A stretch of DNA of 64,000 nt, taken from positions 1,162,501 through 1,226,500 of the forward strand of contig JABMCL010001087.1 of NCBI GenBank assembly GCA_018857735.1, in the 5' to 3' direction. Below are positions 53,500 through 64,000 of this stretch, one piece after another. The position numbers and the translations under genes were made by a program. The DNA comes from Alviniconcha marisindica. Taxonomy: Eukaryota; Mollusca; Gastropoda; Provannidae. Position 1 is the first letter of the stretch, and the number at the start of each line of letters is the position of its first letter. The notes beneath the pieces are model-generated. The model was not told where the DNA came from. It worked only from the letters and a program-made list of their open reading frames with translations, and did no database searches.

Positions 53500-56400
53500 A
53501 TGAATAAGGCTGCTGTTTTGCTGTGTATGGTGCACGTGATGTGCAGAGTGGCATCGCCGACAGTTTCGGACAGACCATCTCCATCTCAAATCACGGGAGA
53601 AAACCACGCCGTGACGTGTCCAACCGACCCCACAGCTGAGACTCGTGTCACTGAGTCCCAGCAAGCGAAAACACTTACGGACGTTTCCAGAAACCAAATG
53701 GGAAATGTTGAACGCGACGATCGTGTTTTGGGGACAAGCGTTTCAACTACCAGTGAGGAGAACCACTTCAGAATTAACGTGTCTGTCTGTAGCAACAGCG
53801 ACGATTTCGTGATCAATAGCCTGAGGGGTGAAATTTATGTCGTCAAGGATTCTCAAGTTCCAGCTGGAACGGATTGCACGTGGACCGTTACCGTGCCCGT
53901 TAGTCACAGCATCAGCATCTATGCCTATTGGCGGCAAGGACCATCTGGACGTACTGATGACCTTGTGACTCTATCTGACGTTACTGGTATGGAAATGTCC
54001 AAGTTTGTCCAACTTGAAAGTAGAAAGACAATGAGATTTCATTCCACGGTCTACTTTCAATATATAAGTATTGGCCAACCCGTTGAGACTTACCTGACTT
54101 TCTCTTTCTCCGTCGCCAAAAACCTTGCACACACTTTGAACGTCGTTCAGCTATCAAACACCACGAGCTTTGTGACATCACCAAACTATGACGGGGAAAA
54201 GCTGCTCTATCCGAATGACGTCAACATTTCTTACGTGATCCATGTGCCTGAAAACCATTTGGTGGTTGCTGTCTTCTCTCACTTTGAGCTTGGCAATGGC
54301 AGCTGTGGCAACGATAGTCTGACGATCAGCAGTCTAGTTCATGTCACAGAGCAGAAACTGTGCGGAAGGAAACATGGCTTACTTTTACAAACGTTCAACA
54401 CCTCAATCGCTTTGGCCTTCATCACTGACCATCGATATCAGTACACCGGATTTAAAATGCTTTATTCAGTCCTCCCCCAGTCTGACGAGCCAAAACAACT
54501 GACAAGCGGTCTGTACAATTGTTCCGTGCCTCACTACTACACTTTCCGCGAACTCTTCAGCTGCAACTTGGAGCTTGAATGCGAAGCGGGCGAGGACGAG
54601 GAAGACTGTCCATACAATAACGCCGACTGCGGCAGGGGGGCTGTCAGCGCGGGCAACAAATGCTACAGGATCGTCCGGCCGAACTTCACCCTCTCGTGGG
54701 ATAATGCTTACTACTCCTGCCAGGCGAAAGGCCAGAATCTCGTGACGATGGCAACTCCGGAAGAATGGAACCGCTTCAAGGAAATCATGGGCTTCGGGGA
54801 GAACTTGTACAAAGTGCCCATCTTCGTTGGCCTTCGCTTGAGGGACTCCATCCCGGCTTCAGTGAAGACCCTGTATACGGACGTGTGGCAGTGGGTAGAC
54901 GACCGCGCGGCATTCTTCAAAGACTTGACCAGTTCAAACAACAGCAGCATCCATAAGTGTGCTTATTACTACATGAGTGAGCACAATCAGCTGTTCGCCT
55001 ATAGATGTGACGATGAGTCCATGGGAGCTGTGTACATCTGTGAATTTGACAAACCAAACAGCACTGCACCGAAACAACCCGTTCAGTTTCCGACGCTACG
55101 AAACGACGTCAACGGCTCTCAGTCGGCAACAGCCGTTCTCTACTCATGTTCGTCTGGTGAGCAGACCCGCGACTTCATGTCTTGTGACCCGGAAGGGCCA
55201 TGCGACGTTGAAGATTACGTGACGTTATGTCGGGCAAACGATATTGAAGTGCCGATGTTTGAGTGCGAGCGCACTTTTCGTGCAATACCATACACACTGG
55301 TGTGTGACCACGTAAACCAGTGCCCAGACTATTCCGATGAGAGCTTTTGTCAGTTCCGTCTCACGTGCCCTGCAAACACTTTTCGCTGCCACAACGGGCA
55401 GTGTATTGCTAAAGACGGAGAATGTGACGGACTTCATCACTGTACGGACGAATCCGACGAATTATGCGGGCCAGTAAACAAGAGACGCTTCCCGCCACTC
55501 ACTTTGCCACCAGCCACAGTCTATATGACCGGCAGAGGACATTACGATTTGCTTCCAATGAACGAGTCTGATCTCTGCCCTGTGACACATTTTCGATGTC
55601 CTGGTGGATACTGTTTGCCAGTGTATTTACGCTGTAACGACTTTGCAGACTGTCCGGGCCGTGAAGATGAGGAAAATTGTACCAGCTACACTTGTCGAGG
55701 ATTCTATCGTTGTCGGGGCTCCAGTGTGTGCCTGCACCCAAGCAGTGTGTGTGATGAAGTCTTTCAGTGCCCACAGCATGACGACGAGTGGTTGTGCGAC
55801 GAGAGCTGTCCCAGTGGGTGTCACTGCCAGGGTCTGTCCTTCGTCTGCAAGGCGAAGTTTGATGCTAGCCCCTTTGACTACCTTCGCTACCTGGACGCCA
55901 GTCGGTCGGGTATGACTCTAGGTGATGTATCTGGCAACCACTACTTGATAAGACTTCGCTTGTCCCATTGCAACATTCTCACCGTACCTGACACGACGCT
56001 CCCAAACCTTAGACACTTGGATTTAAGTTACAACTCCCTCACTAACATCAGTATGCTTTTCTTCAAAGCTCTAACGAACTTGCAGGTTCTTGATCTATCC
56101 CACAATCCATTGGTCACTCTGATGGGGGCCTCTTCTCACAAAAATTACATTTTAGTGCTCAAAAGACTGGACTTATCTCACACACGTCTTACATTTTACG
56201 ACAGTGACGCACTTTCCTGTTGTGCAGACCTAAAAACCTTGAACATTTCATCAAGCTATTTGAAAAAGATCACCGAAAAAGGTTTTCAGTCCACTCCAAA
56301 GTTAGAACGCCTGGACTTGAGCAATACGCAGCTAAACGAATTTCCTAAAGACATGCTGAGGAAGTTGGAATTTCTCAAAATAATCAATGCTGACAGTTTT

Positions 56401-57747
56401 AAACTGTGCTGTGAGGCAGTCCTGCCTGAGGACTTTGACAATGGCCACTGTCATGCTAAGCAAGACGAGTTGTCGTCGTGTGACGATCTGGTCGAGTCTG
56501 ATATGTACCGCGCCCTTCTGTGGTTGTTTGCATCGCTCGCGCTGTGTGGGAACGTAGGCAGCTTTGTGACCAGACTCTACTTAAGCAAAGAAAGATCTGC
56601 AGGCAAACAAAGATCTTCAGGTTTGGCAAGCTACGGCATTTTTGTCACGAATCTTTCCGTGGCTGACTTTTTCATGGGGATCTACCTTGCTATGATCGGG
56701 GTGGCTGATAAGATCTACCGGGGCATTTACCTGTGGCATGACGACGAGTGGAAGAGAAGCGCTGCTTGTAAAACCGCGGGTTTTATGTCTCTCATGTCCA
56801 GCGAGGTGTCGGCCTTTATCATCTGCCTCATAACGCTAGACCGCTTCCTCGTTCTCCATTTCCCGTTCAGCAGATTCCACTTCCACCCGAAGTCTGCTCA
56901 GGTGGCTTGCGGGATCGTCTGGGTTGCAGGCTTTGTTTTAGCTGTTGTTCCGTTACTACCTATGACGACCCACTGGGACTTCTACGGCCAGTCCGGCACT
57001 TGCATCCCTTTGCCTTTCAACGGTAATTCGCATTTCCTCGGTCATGACTACTCCTTCGGTATCATGATCATCCTCAACTTTGCGCTGTTCCTGACGATCG
57101 CTGTGGGTCAGATCTTCATCTACCGGACAGTGCGCGCCAGTTCCATCTGCAACCAGAAGACAGGGTCTCGAGACGCGACCATCGCCCGTCGCTTGACCAC
57201 CATCGTTGTCTCCGACTTCCTTTGTTGGTTCCCCATTGGCCTGCTAGGTATACTTGCCCGCACAGGGACCCCAGTCCCCAGGTGGGTCCAGGTGGGTGTG
57301 GCCATCATCATTCTGCCTTTCAACTCCGCCCTCAATCCTTTCCTCTACACCTTCAACGTTGTCATGGAGAAGCGGAGGAAGGCCCAGGTAGCGCGGCTTC
57401 TGAAGCAACTGGAGATGCGTCACTTTGAGAAGAACAAGACGGTACACGAAGGCAAAAGCTCCGGCCGCGTCAGCAAGGAGTTTGCGATGGGTCAACTAGA
57501 GATCTGGCTCAAAGACAAGGTGCTGACGCACGAAGATGTCGTTTCCTGTCTGCTTCCGTTCGTTCAGTGTGAGAATAACGACTCCAACAATGAAACCCTG
57601 TCTCCGGCGAGGATTTATTCGTGTACATTTCGTTCAACTCGTCACAATGTCACTGCCTGGAGACGTGCCACAGAAGTGTCTGCTTCAATTATAAATCGAC
57701 CAGAAGACAAAGCGTTTGAGCATAATTCGTGTACGCTTCATGTGTAG
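53500..57747 (+). CDS. CUB-CUB-CLECT-LDLa-LRR 7TM receptor (GRL101/LGR type C-like GPCR)
   Basis: An uninterrupted 1415-codon frame. Order of parts (residues, approximate): signal peptide 1-19 (MNKAAVLLCMVHVMC); CUB 97-207; CUB 217-325; degenerate LDLa 335-373; C-type lectin 376-516 (NKCYRI, WQWVDD, AVYICEF); LDLa at 587-617, 622-656, 692-727 and 731-766 (for example RCHNGQCIAKDGECDG); LRR N-cap 769-785 (CPSGCHC); LRRs to about 975 (LRHLDLSYNSL, LQVLDLSHNPL); 7TM about 1005-1290; a C-tail of about 125 residues. The 7TM part has LDRF in place of DRY, CWFP in TM6 and NPFLY in TM7, so it is a class A rhodopsin fold. The match to Lymnaea GRL101 and relaxin-receptor-type LGRs (SVADFFMGIYLAMIG, ACKTAGFMSLMSSE) is clear. 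The CUB and lectin modules are extra relative to relaxin receptors. The whole 4.2 kb being one exon is unusual. The ligand is unknown. Confidence 0.93.
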   Translation: MNKAAVLLCMVHVMCRVASPTVSDRPSPSQITGENHAVTCPTDPTAETRVTESQQAKTLTDVSRNQMGNVERDDRVLGTSVSTTSEENHFRINVSVCSNSDDFVINSLRGEIYVVKDSQVPAGTDCTWTVTVPVSHSISIYAYWRQGPSGRTDDLVTLSDVTGMEMSKFVQLESRKTMRFHSTVYFQYISIGQPVETYLTFSFSVAKNLAHTLNVVQLSNTTSFVTSPNYDGEKLLYPNDVNISYVIHVPENHLVVAVFSHFELGNGSCGNDSLTISSLVHVTEQKLCGRKHGLLLQTFNTSIALAFITDHRYQYTGFKMLYSVLPQSDEPKQLTSGLYNCSVPHYYTFRELFSCNLELECEAGEDEEDCPYNNADCGRGAVSAGNKCYRIVRPNFTLSWDNAYYSCQAKGQNLVTMATPEEWNRFKEIMGFGENLYKVPIFVGLRLRDSIPASVKTLYTDVWQWVDDRAAFFKDLTSSNNSSIHKCAYYYMSEHNQLFAYRCDDESMGAVYICEFDKPNSTAPKQPVQFPTLRNDVNGSQSATAVLYSCSSGEQTRDFMSCDPEGPCDVEDYVTLCRANDIEVPMFECERTFRAIPYTLVCDHVNQCPDYSDESFCQFRLTCPANTFRCHNGQCIAKDGECDGLHHCTDESDELCGPVNKRRFPPLTLPPATVYMTGRGHYDLLPMNESDLCPVTHFRCPGGYCLPVYLRCNDFADCPGREDEENCTSYTCRGFYRCRGSSVCLHPSSVCDEVFQCPQHDDEWLCDESCPSGCHCQGLSFVCKAKFDASPFDYLRYLDASRSGMTLGDVSGNHYLIRLRLSHCNILTVPDTTLPNLRHLDLSYNSLTNISMLFFKALTNLQVLDLSHNPLVTLMGASSHKNYILVLKRLDLSHTRLTFYDSDALSCCADLKTLNISSSYLKKITEKGFQSTPKLERLDLSNTQLNEFPKDMLRKLEFLKIINADSFKLCCEAVLPEDFDNGHCHAKQDELSSCDDLVESDMYRALLWLFASLALCGNVGSFVTRLYLSKERSAGKQRSSGLASYGIFVTNLSVADFFMGIYLAMIGVADKIYRGIYLWHDDEWKRSAACKTAGFMSLMSSEVSAFIICLITLDRFLVLHFPFSRFHFHPKSAQVACGIVWVAGFVLAVVPLLPMTTHWDFYGQSGTCIPLPFNGNSHFLGHDYSFGIMIILNFALFLTIAVGQIFIYRTVRASSICNQKTGSRDATIARRLTTIVVSDFLCWFPIGLLGILARTGTPVPRWVQVGVAIIILPFNSALNPFLYTFNVVMEKRRKAQVARLLKQLEMRHFEKNKTVHEGKSSGRVSKEFAMGQLEIWLKDKVLTHEDVVSCLLPFVQCENNDSNNETLSPARIYSCTFRSTRHNVTAWRRATEVSASIINRPEDKAFEHNSCTLHV

Positions 57748-58154
57748 AGGTAAAGAAACGGGTTTGTACTCTAGTAAATGCATTAAGGTACAAAAGCAAT
57801 AGCAATCTGACGTTAAAATAGGCTATAAACTGATGCATGCTTCGATGTGACATAGTAATGTAAACCAACAGCTAGCCTATTTGTTGTAGATAGATACAAA
57901 AGTAAATGAACGTCGGTAGTTTTACAGTGTAGGGGACAGGTCTTTATTTTTTACTTTATGCGTATTTTAATATTTCAATGACATATGCCTTAAAACTGGA
58001 GAAAGGTGGATATCACAGTTTATGAACTCGTCTTGCTCAGTTTGCTCTGCGTGTGTGTGTGTGTGTGTGTGCGCGCGCGCGCGCGATCTTGTGTGTGCGG
58101 TTGTTGTTGTTTGTTTTTGTTTTTGGTTGGGGGGGGGGGGGGGTTGCCATGATT

Positions 58155-58275
58155 TGTATGAAAATGTTAATTTTTGTATACACTGTTTGCTTGTTTATAT
58201 TCCATTGATTTGTATATATGGGTATTTGCGTTTTGAGTCTCCGAAAGCGCTCTATAAATTCCCTGTTATTATTAT
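58155..58275 (+). repeat. Interspersed repeat, copy 2
   Basis: AATTTTTGTAT, CCATTGATTTGTATATATGG, GTATTTGCG and GCGCTCTATAAATTCCC match copy 1 at 24655-24815. It follows a G-run and (GT)n. Confidence 0.6.
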
Positions 58276-59762
58276 AACAGCTAACGTTTCAATCATATGA
58301 TGGAAAGCAAGCAAAAGCTTTGCTGAGATGTGGGAGCACTAACTGGATTTTCATGACGTCTTGCCAACCTTGACGTCTTGTACAGGTTTACCTCAGGACG
58401 AATATAGTGTTAGTCTTTTTATCAAGGTGTATGATAATGTCTTCTTCATTGCATCCTGTTACCAATTCATTGTATGATTATTATTCTTGTTTGAATAAGT
58501 TTAACCATTATTATATATTCATTTGGTTCAGAATGGTAGCACAAGAATTAAAACGGGGCCTATTCGCCTGGACTGATTCGACCAGTACGGCCCATGCGGA
58601 TTGGGATACTTCGTAATTCACACCTGGTTGCCAAAATGTTCGAGTTTGTTGTTGACTTTCTTTTCTTATGCGCGTTTATTCTTTTTCTTCTTTTCTGTTG
58701 TTAGTGTATTTGTTTTGTTTGTTTGTTTGTTTTCTTTTCTGTTTTATCTTTTGTCGTTTTTGCTGTTTCATAATGGTGGGGTTGCTTTGGGTTGGTTTGG
58801 TTTTTAATTGTTTTTGTTCTGATTTTATGGTGGGGCGGGGCGAGGGGGGAGGGGGGAGCTCGATATGGCGGTCGTTCACTGAGTGTTAAACAGAAATTAT
58901 TTCTTTTGTCTGAGGTGAGGTATTTGCTGCAATCAAAAGCATTTATTCAGCGGCGGAGATCAGCTGAAACCAGTTTCCAACTGATTGTTTGTCACATTGC
59001 CGTTTTGCTGTGCTCCCTATTTAACCTACACATTGATGAAGTTGTATGTACCAACCATCATCATTGATGGTACCGATTTCGGGTAAGTCTTGTCTATGTA
59101 GGTATCGTCAATATATCATTGATCATTGGTGTAATTCTTGTCAAATTCATTGTTGGTGGTGACGTAATTTCGGGTAGGTCTCGCCCATGTCTAAAACATG
59201 TTGCTACGGCATGTTTTGTCACCGTGTCAAATTTGATGCACTGCTTGCACGTTTTGTCACCACGTGGTGACAAAACGTGCCGAAAGGTTCACTCGCTGTA
59301 CGTTTTGTTACCCCTTCGCCAGCAACACTGTAAACAGTCTTTCCTTTTCCCTCGCGGTGTGGTGGCGGGGGGAGGGGGGGGGGGGCGTGCGTGCGTAGTT
59401 GCGTTTTATTATCCCCGCGTCAATGAGTGTTAAACTGAAATTACGTATACTATAGCACTGTAAGCTGTGTCAAAATATGACCACATGTGTAGAGACTGGG
59501 CGAATGTGCGGTTTGATCATGTGTTGTGTATATGTGTCCTATAGATATGTTTGATGGAATGATTGGTATGATTTGATGAGTCTAAAGCATGTTAAACATG
59601 AACTGACTTTGGGTGTGCTGTCTGGTTTCTTGTTGTTGTTTTATCAGAACGTTTTACTAGTGCCTAGTGAAGTTTGTAGCATAAATGCGCCTTTTAGTAT
59701 TATTAACATCAATCACACGTCAATGACACAGTCGCAAAGCAAGAAAGATCAAAGCAGCATCA

Positions 59763-59763
<1 letters not shown>

Positions 59764-59813
<50 letters not shown>
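59764..59813. repeat. (GT)n microsatellite
   Basis: About 24 GT units. A C-run lies at 60885-60906, a G-run at 63139-63163 and (CAC)n/(CAA)n at the window end from 63937. Confidence 0.93.
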
Positions 59814-59816
<3 letters not shown>

Positions 59817-61436
59817 GAATCCATTAATTATAAACAAATGGTGCTGCTTTGACTTTCCTTGCTTCTCGACTGTGATTGATGCTGTGTAACGAAGTTAGTA
59901 AGTTAATAATACTGAAAACTTGTTAGGTGCATAGTATGCTATAAATTTTACTAGGTGCTATACAATAAAACATCCTGACAAAAAAAGTCATCACACACAG
60001 TCCACGTTTACCATCAACCTTATCAAATCATTCCAACAAACATATGTACAGGACATGTATGCACAACATGGCACAATCGCTCAGTCTCTGTTGTCATATT
60101 TGGCACAGTCACAGTGTACAGAGCTAAAGGCAGCAGCAGCCTTGTGGTCTACTCAAAGCAATACATTATACAGAATTTCAGTTTAACACTGACTGATGTG
60201 GTGATAATACAACACAACACGCACGCAGGCGCGCGCGCGCACACACACACACACACCCTTTTACAGCTGGATAACAGTATAATACCACTTTCAAAAAATC
60301 GACTGAACACACGATACACCGCTAATCAAACGCAGCCTGTTGTGCAAAACACATGTGGTGAATGGGGAGGGGCTTGATAATGTAGATACCCGTATTATTG
60401 AGGAACTGACTATACACCGTGGTTCTCTCAAACAACGTTAATATTTGTGCCTTTTCGTGACATTAAAATTAATGGGTCAGAGTGGAGATTTCTTACAGCA
60501 AAGAGTTGTGTACAGCAAAACTTTCAACTCATTATTAATGAGTGACACATATAGCACACACACACACATACATAAACTGTTATCAAAGTTAAATCGGGGA
60601 GTGGCGAGAGTTCAGAGGTAGGGAGTAGGGATAGCTCAGCGGTATGTGTTGTGAGATCAGAACAACAAAACTCCACCACTCTCTACATTACAGTTAACTA
60701 AGTAAACAGTGACAATTTGCTGTCTCTTTTACAACACTTCAATATAACTCATCTGCTATCTGTGATTGCTGGTCAAGTTTTGTTTTGTACCTATAAATCT
60801 ATATAAAAAAAAAAATTTTTGACTAACTCCACACCAAGAATCATAGAAAGTGATCTGAAAATAAAAGAAGGTCAACATATCCTCTCCCCCCCCCCCCCCC
60901 CCCCCACCCACCCACCCACCCACACCCGCTTCACATATTATTACCAGCTTTGCTTGACAAGACAACTCAGTAAATGGCACATATTAAAAAAACAGCACCT
61001 GAAATAATATTCAACAGCAACAAAATATGCATTAATCAACAAATACATAATAATGGATGCATCTATGACTATGCGTAAGTAAGACTCAAACAATAACAAC
61101 ACTTGAACTGCATGAAAGCAGAGTTCATGATAGGAGTTCCGGACAAAAGTACTCCAAGCTGAACTATTAAAAAAAATGCCCTGGGTGGAGGATACCGAGA
61201 TTATCAACTTCATGGGTAGCATTGGGTGGAGGGGAGTGCAGAACTTGGGGAAATTATTATCTCTTAAATCTTAGAATTCTAACATACTGGAGTCTGGTTA
61301 TGCGTTAGGCCACAATCTTGTCAGAACTTCATTTCACTTTAATTGTTTCATTAAATCATATCTTTTTTTCTCTCTTTTCTATAGGGCTTCAGATTCCAAA
61401 ACAAAACAAGGACTCACAATATACATTATCAAATCA

Positions 61437-61725
61437 TACTTTGTTGTCTGACTTATTCAGACTAAAGCTAAAACACCCTAATTCATAGACATGCACAGTA
61501 CAGTACTTTGTTGTCTGACTTATTTAGACTAACACTAAAACACCCTAATTCATAGACATACACAGTACAGTACTTTGTTGTCTGACTTATTTAGAATAAA
61601 GCTAAAACACTCTAATTCATAGACATACACAGTACAGTACTTTGTTGTCCGACTTATTTAGAATAAAGTAAAACACTCTAATTCATAGACATACACAGTA
61701 CAGTACTTTGTTGTCTGACTTATTA
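61437..61725. repeat. 67-bp tandem repeat, about four units
   Basis: TACTTTGTTGTCTGACTTAT, TAGACTAAAGCTAAAACACC and CTAATTCATAGACATACACA are repeated. Downstream of the SCP2 gene. Confidence 0.88.
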
Positions 61726-62045
61726 TTTTTTCATACACATACACAGTACAGTCATTTTTATCACACACAAAAACTACATGTATGATCTATAGTCATAAAT
61801 ATACCCAATCATTTGTAAAAAAAATCAACACTATCCAGCCATAGACATACCCAATCATTTGCTTCACATATCCAGTCATTTTCATCATACAAAACAAACA
61901 AAATCCAGTCACAGACATACCCAGTCATCTGCATCATAAAAAAACTATCCAACTACAGACATACCCAGTCATTTTCATCACAAAAAAATTATCTAGCCAT
62001 AGACATACCCAGAAATTTGTATCACAAAAACAAAACTATCTAGCT
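61726..62045. repeat. Degenerate repeat of about 44 bp
   Basis: ACATACCCAGTCATTTGCAT, CACAAAAAACTATCCAGCC and ATAG recur about six times directly after the 67-bp array. Confidence 0.75.
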
Positions 62046-62337
62046 GGTTTCTTACAGAGAAGGTAGCATGTGCAACCAATTCCCCACACCTATACATGCT
62101 GTCATAAATACAAATGCAGTGCTACCCACTACTCCAACAGCTGCATTCCAACTTCAGGGATTTCAATAATGGAGTTTCTCAAGTCATTAAGATTACATCC
62201 AAAAGTAATCCCGGCATGGACCTCTTAACACAACAGACATTTTGCTTCAAACCACAATGTTCTGGCTAGACACCATAAGATGCCAATAAGGGCAATGTTC
62301 TGATTTGGGTCAAGATCATTCAATACAGACCACACCT

Positions 62338-62343
62338 TTTATT
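62338..62343 (-). promoter_or_regulatory. Candidate polyadenylation signal (SCP2 gene)
   Basis: AATAAA on the minus strand, 350 nt past the stop of the SCP2-domain gene. Confidence 0.35.
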
Positions 62344-62692
62344 CACTGGCTCAGTGTTGAACCACACTCCAGCTGGAAAAAAACACCTGTCCACACTGCT
62401 GAATACACTGAATCTCATGCAACTGCAGCCACTGAAAATGGAGTTTGGGCAGACTCATGTGACAGAAGTGTACATCACATCATGAGCCAACCTCATCTCT
62501 TTCCCGTTGGCAAAGCACAGACTAAAATGGCTGTGTTCTAAGGAGCTCAAGTACTTCTTTTGTTTTAACATTGATAGAAAAAATAAAATAATGAAAGCCT
62601 GCAGATGGAAATACTCGCGTATCTGCTACATGTTTAGGCCAATTTGCATCTTTGCTTGAGGTCCTCCTTTTCAGGTACAGGCATCATTAATG

Positions 62693-63791
62693 TCATTTTC
62701 CTCTGGATTGGGCCACAAGTCTGTCAATGAAAGTCTCAAGTCTGAGCGCTGATGCCAGGTCCCCTGAAACCCGCAGCAGCCCACTCATGTACGCCTGGAA
62801 AGGTTTGAGTTTCCCAAGCAGCATCCGCTGCAGGTCTTCAACTTTCATCGTCAGCGTGGCATCCACGTCCCCCTCTCCAAGCCATGCCCCTTCACCAATG
62901 CTACCATCCCCTGCACATGAAGTGAGACAGTGCTGAGTGGTTCATGCTAGTCTACACACATCTACTTCCTTGAGGCAGGAGATGATTGTAGTGTAATTTC
63001 AAAAGCACAATCAACACTGTCAGGAATACAAACTCAATCAGGTCACATTCTTCTTCTGTTTAACAGATTTGATCTGATTTGATTTCCACAGGGAGTAGCC
63101 ATGATAGTCATTCTGATGTCCCTCTATTATGCAATATCTGGGGGGGGGGGGGGGGGGGGGGGGTTCATAGTGGACAATGAAAAGCTCTGTGGTTGGTAAT
63201 GGGGCAAATCATTATTGTTGGACGCTCTGGGGGTAATGGTTATGGGCTGGAAATGGCAAATATCACAGGCTACAGGACAGTAGTTCTGTTTGTGGGAATT
63301 CCTGGTGCACAATTAATTGAGGGTTTGTAGGAGTTGGCTGGTGGTTAGAGCGGCAACGCTTGTCTGCAAAAATGTTCTTTATACCTTGATTCAATGGGAG
63401 GGAAGGAAGGGGGAAGACATATGGCAAATATCCAAGAACTGACATGCTTAAAATCATAACTAAAATTACTCACCATTCTTCAGATCCAGGTAATACATCC
63501 TGCCCCCATCTCCAAGCAGCTCAAACTGGTAAATGGCATTCACTTTGCGCACCAGTGACTCATTGATAACACCCTTTGCAGCCTGCAAAATTGTATGCAA
63601 TGGCACAGCAGCTGAAGTTTCAATGGTAGAAGGGGCCGCAAAGGCATCCCCTACACCACCAGCAGCTGCAGCAGCCAGTGAAGCATGGGATGGTGGTACT
63701 GAGGCTGCAGCTGTGTTGTCATAACAGACGGAGGCAGGTTTGACCAAGTTTGGCACCTTTGGATTCTGACTCTCTGATGCACACGAAAAGC
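62693..63791 (-). CDS. HSDL2: SCP2-domain protein, last two exons (HSDL2-like)
   Basis: The minus-strand exons 63791-63474 and 62910-62693 (TGA) join in phase 1. The first encodes an Ala-rich linker and then the start of a sterol-carrier-protein-2 fold (VNAIYQFELLGDGG, MYYLDLKNG). The second completes it (DVDATLTMKVEDLQRMLLGK, LKPFQAYMSG, LRVSGDLASALRLE). In hydroxysteroid dehydrogenase-like protein 2, an SDR domain is followed by a linker and exactly this C-terminal SCP2 domain, with a similar LDLK and a FQAYMSG-like end. The SDR half must lie right of the window. HSDL2 acts in peroxisomes or mitochondria in lipid metabolism, and SCP2 binds fatty acyl or sterol ligands. Other SCP2 proteins (SCPx, HSD17B4) remain possible. 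The C-terminus is SRGK, which is not an obvious PTS1. Confidence 0.7.
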
Positions 63792-64000
63792 CTGGAGAAA
63801 TAATTATAGTTTAAGTGGGGAAGTGAGTGAGTGAGTCTGGATTAAACATCCAGTTAAAATATTCTGTACAAATCTGAACATTGCATATAGCAACCCTCTC
63901 CCCCTCCCCCCCTCTCACACATGCACAAACATCATTATCACCACCACCACCACCACCACCACCACCACCACAACAACACAACAACAACACAACAACAACA

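Larger units (their letters stand above)
57750..61430. other. Intergenic between mosaic receptor and SCP2 gene
   Basis: Contains the interspersed repeat 58155-58275, a 34-bp perfect palindrome (59247-59280), GT and C/G runs, and an A-box-like stretch at 60627-60650. No coding frame. TGAGTGTTAAAC(A/T)GAAATTA appears at about 58878 and 59425. Confidence 0.45.

Overview
The window is eukaryotic nuclear DNA from an animal, most likely a gastropod mollusc. The genes are split by GT-AG introns, and long (CA)n, (CT)n, (GCGT)n and (TA)n microsatellites are very dense. Also present are tRNA-derived SINEs, decayed LINEs, a terminal-inverted-repeat element and a receptor of the Lymnaea GRL101 type. The species call is an inference from content. 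No bacterial, phage, CRISPR or operon-like organisation is visible.

Layout from left to right. (1) About 1.35-15.2 kb holds two related small secreted-protein genes arranged tail to tail. The plus-strand copy shows only its last three exons (1352-4558). The minus-strand copy is nearly complete (6353-13970, with a non-coding first exon and TATA box near 15.1 kb). Matching exon phases and protein sequence show that they are inverted paralogues. They resemble von Willebrand factor D/C8 modules, but their role is unknown. (2) 16.5-19.6 kb is a short non-autonomous LTR retroelement on the minus strand, with TSD, primer binding site and polypurine tract. (3) 20-25.5 kb is mostly decayed LINE material and (CT)n tracts. 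(4) 26.9-35.2 kb is a complete sorbitol dehydrogenase gene on the minus strand, with nine coding exons and 351 codons. (5) 35.2-42.5 kb is repeat-rich with no convincing gene. (6) 43.0-49.9 kb (+) encodes a single-pass membrane protein with an SUEL/Gal-lectin-type ectodomain and a 367-residue tyrosine-motif tail. Its introns hold a TIR element and two LINE remnants. (7) 53.1-57.7 kb (+) is a 1415-codon mosaic receptor: two CUB, C-type lectin, LDLa repeats, LRRs and a rhodopsin-class 7TM domain. (8) 62.7-63.8 kb (-) contains the last two exons of an SCP2-domain protein, probably HSDL2.

The most unusual signal is that many intronic minisatellites are made of copies of the adjacent exon edge. 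They include splice acceptor plus first codons, and in one case acceptor plus start codon plus first signal-peptide codons. I see this at seven exon edges in four genes. It suggests a recurrent process that amplifies exon-intron junctions in this genome.

The genes are unrelated in function (secreted or extracellular recognition, polyol metabolism, lipid transfer). Nothing indicates that they act as a pathway.
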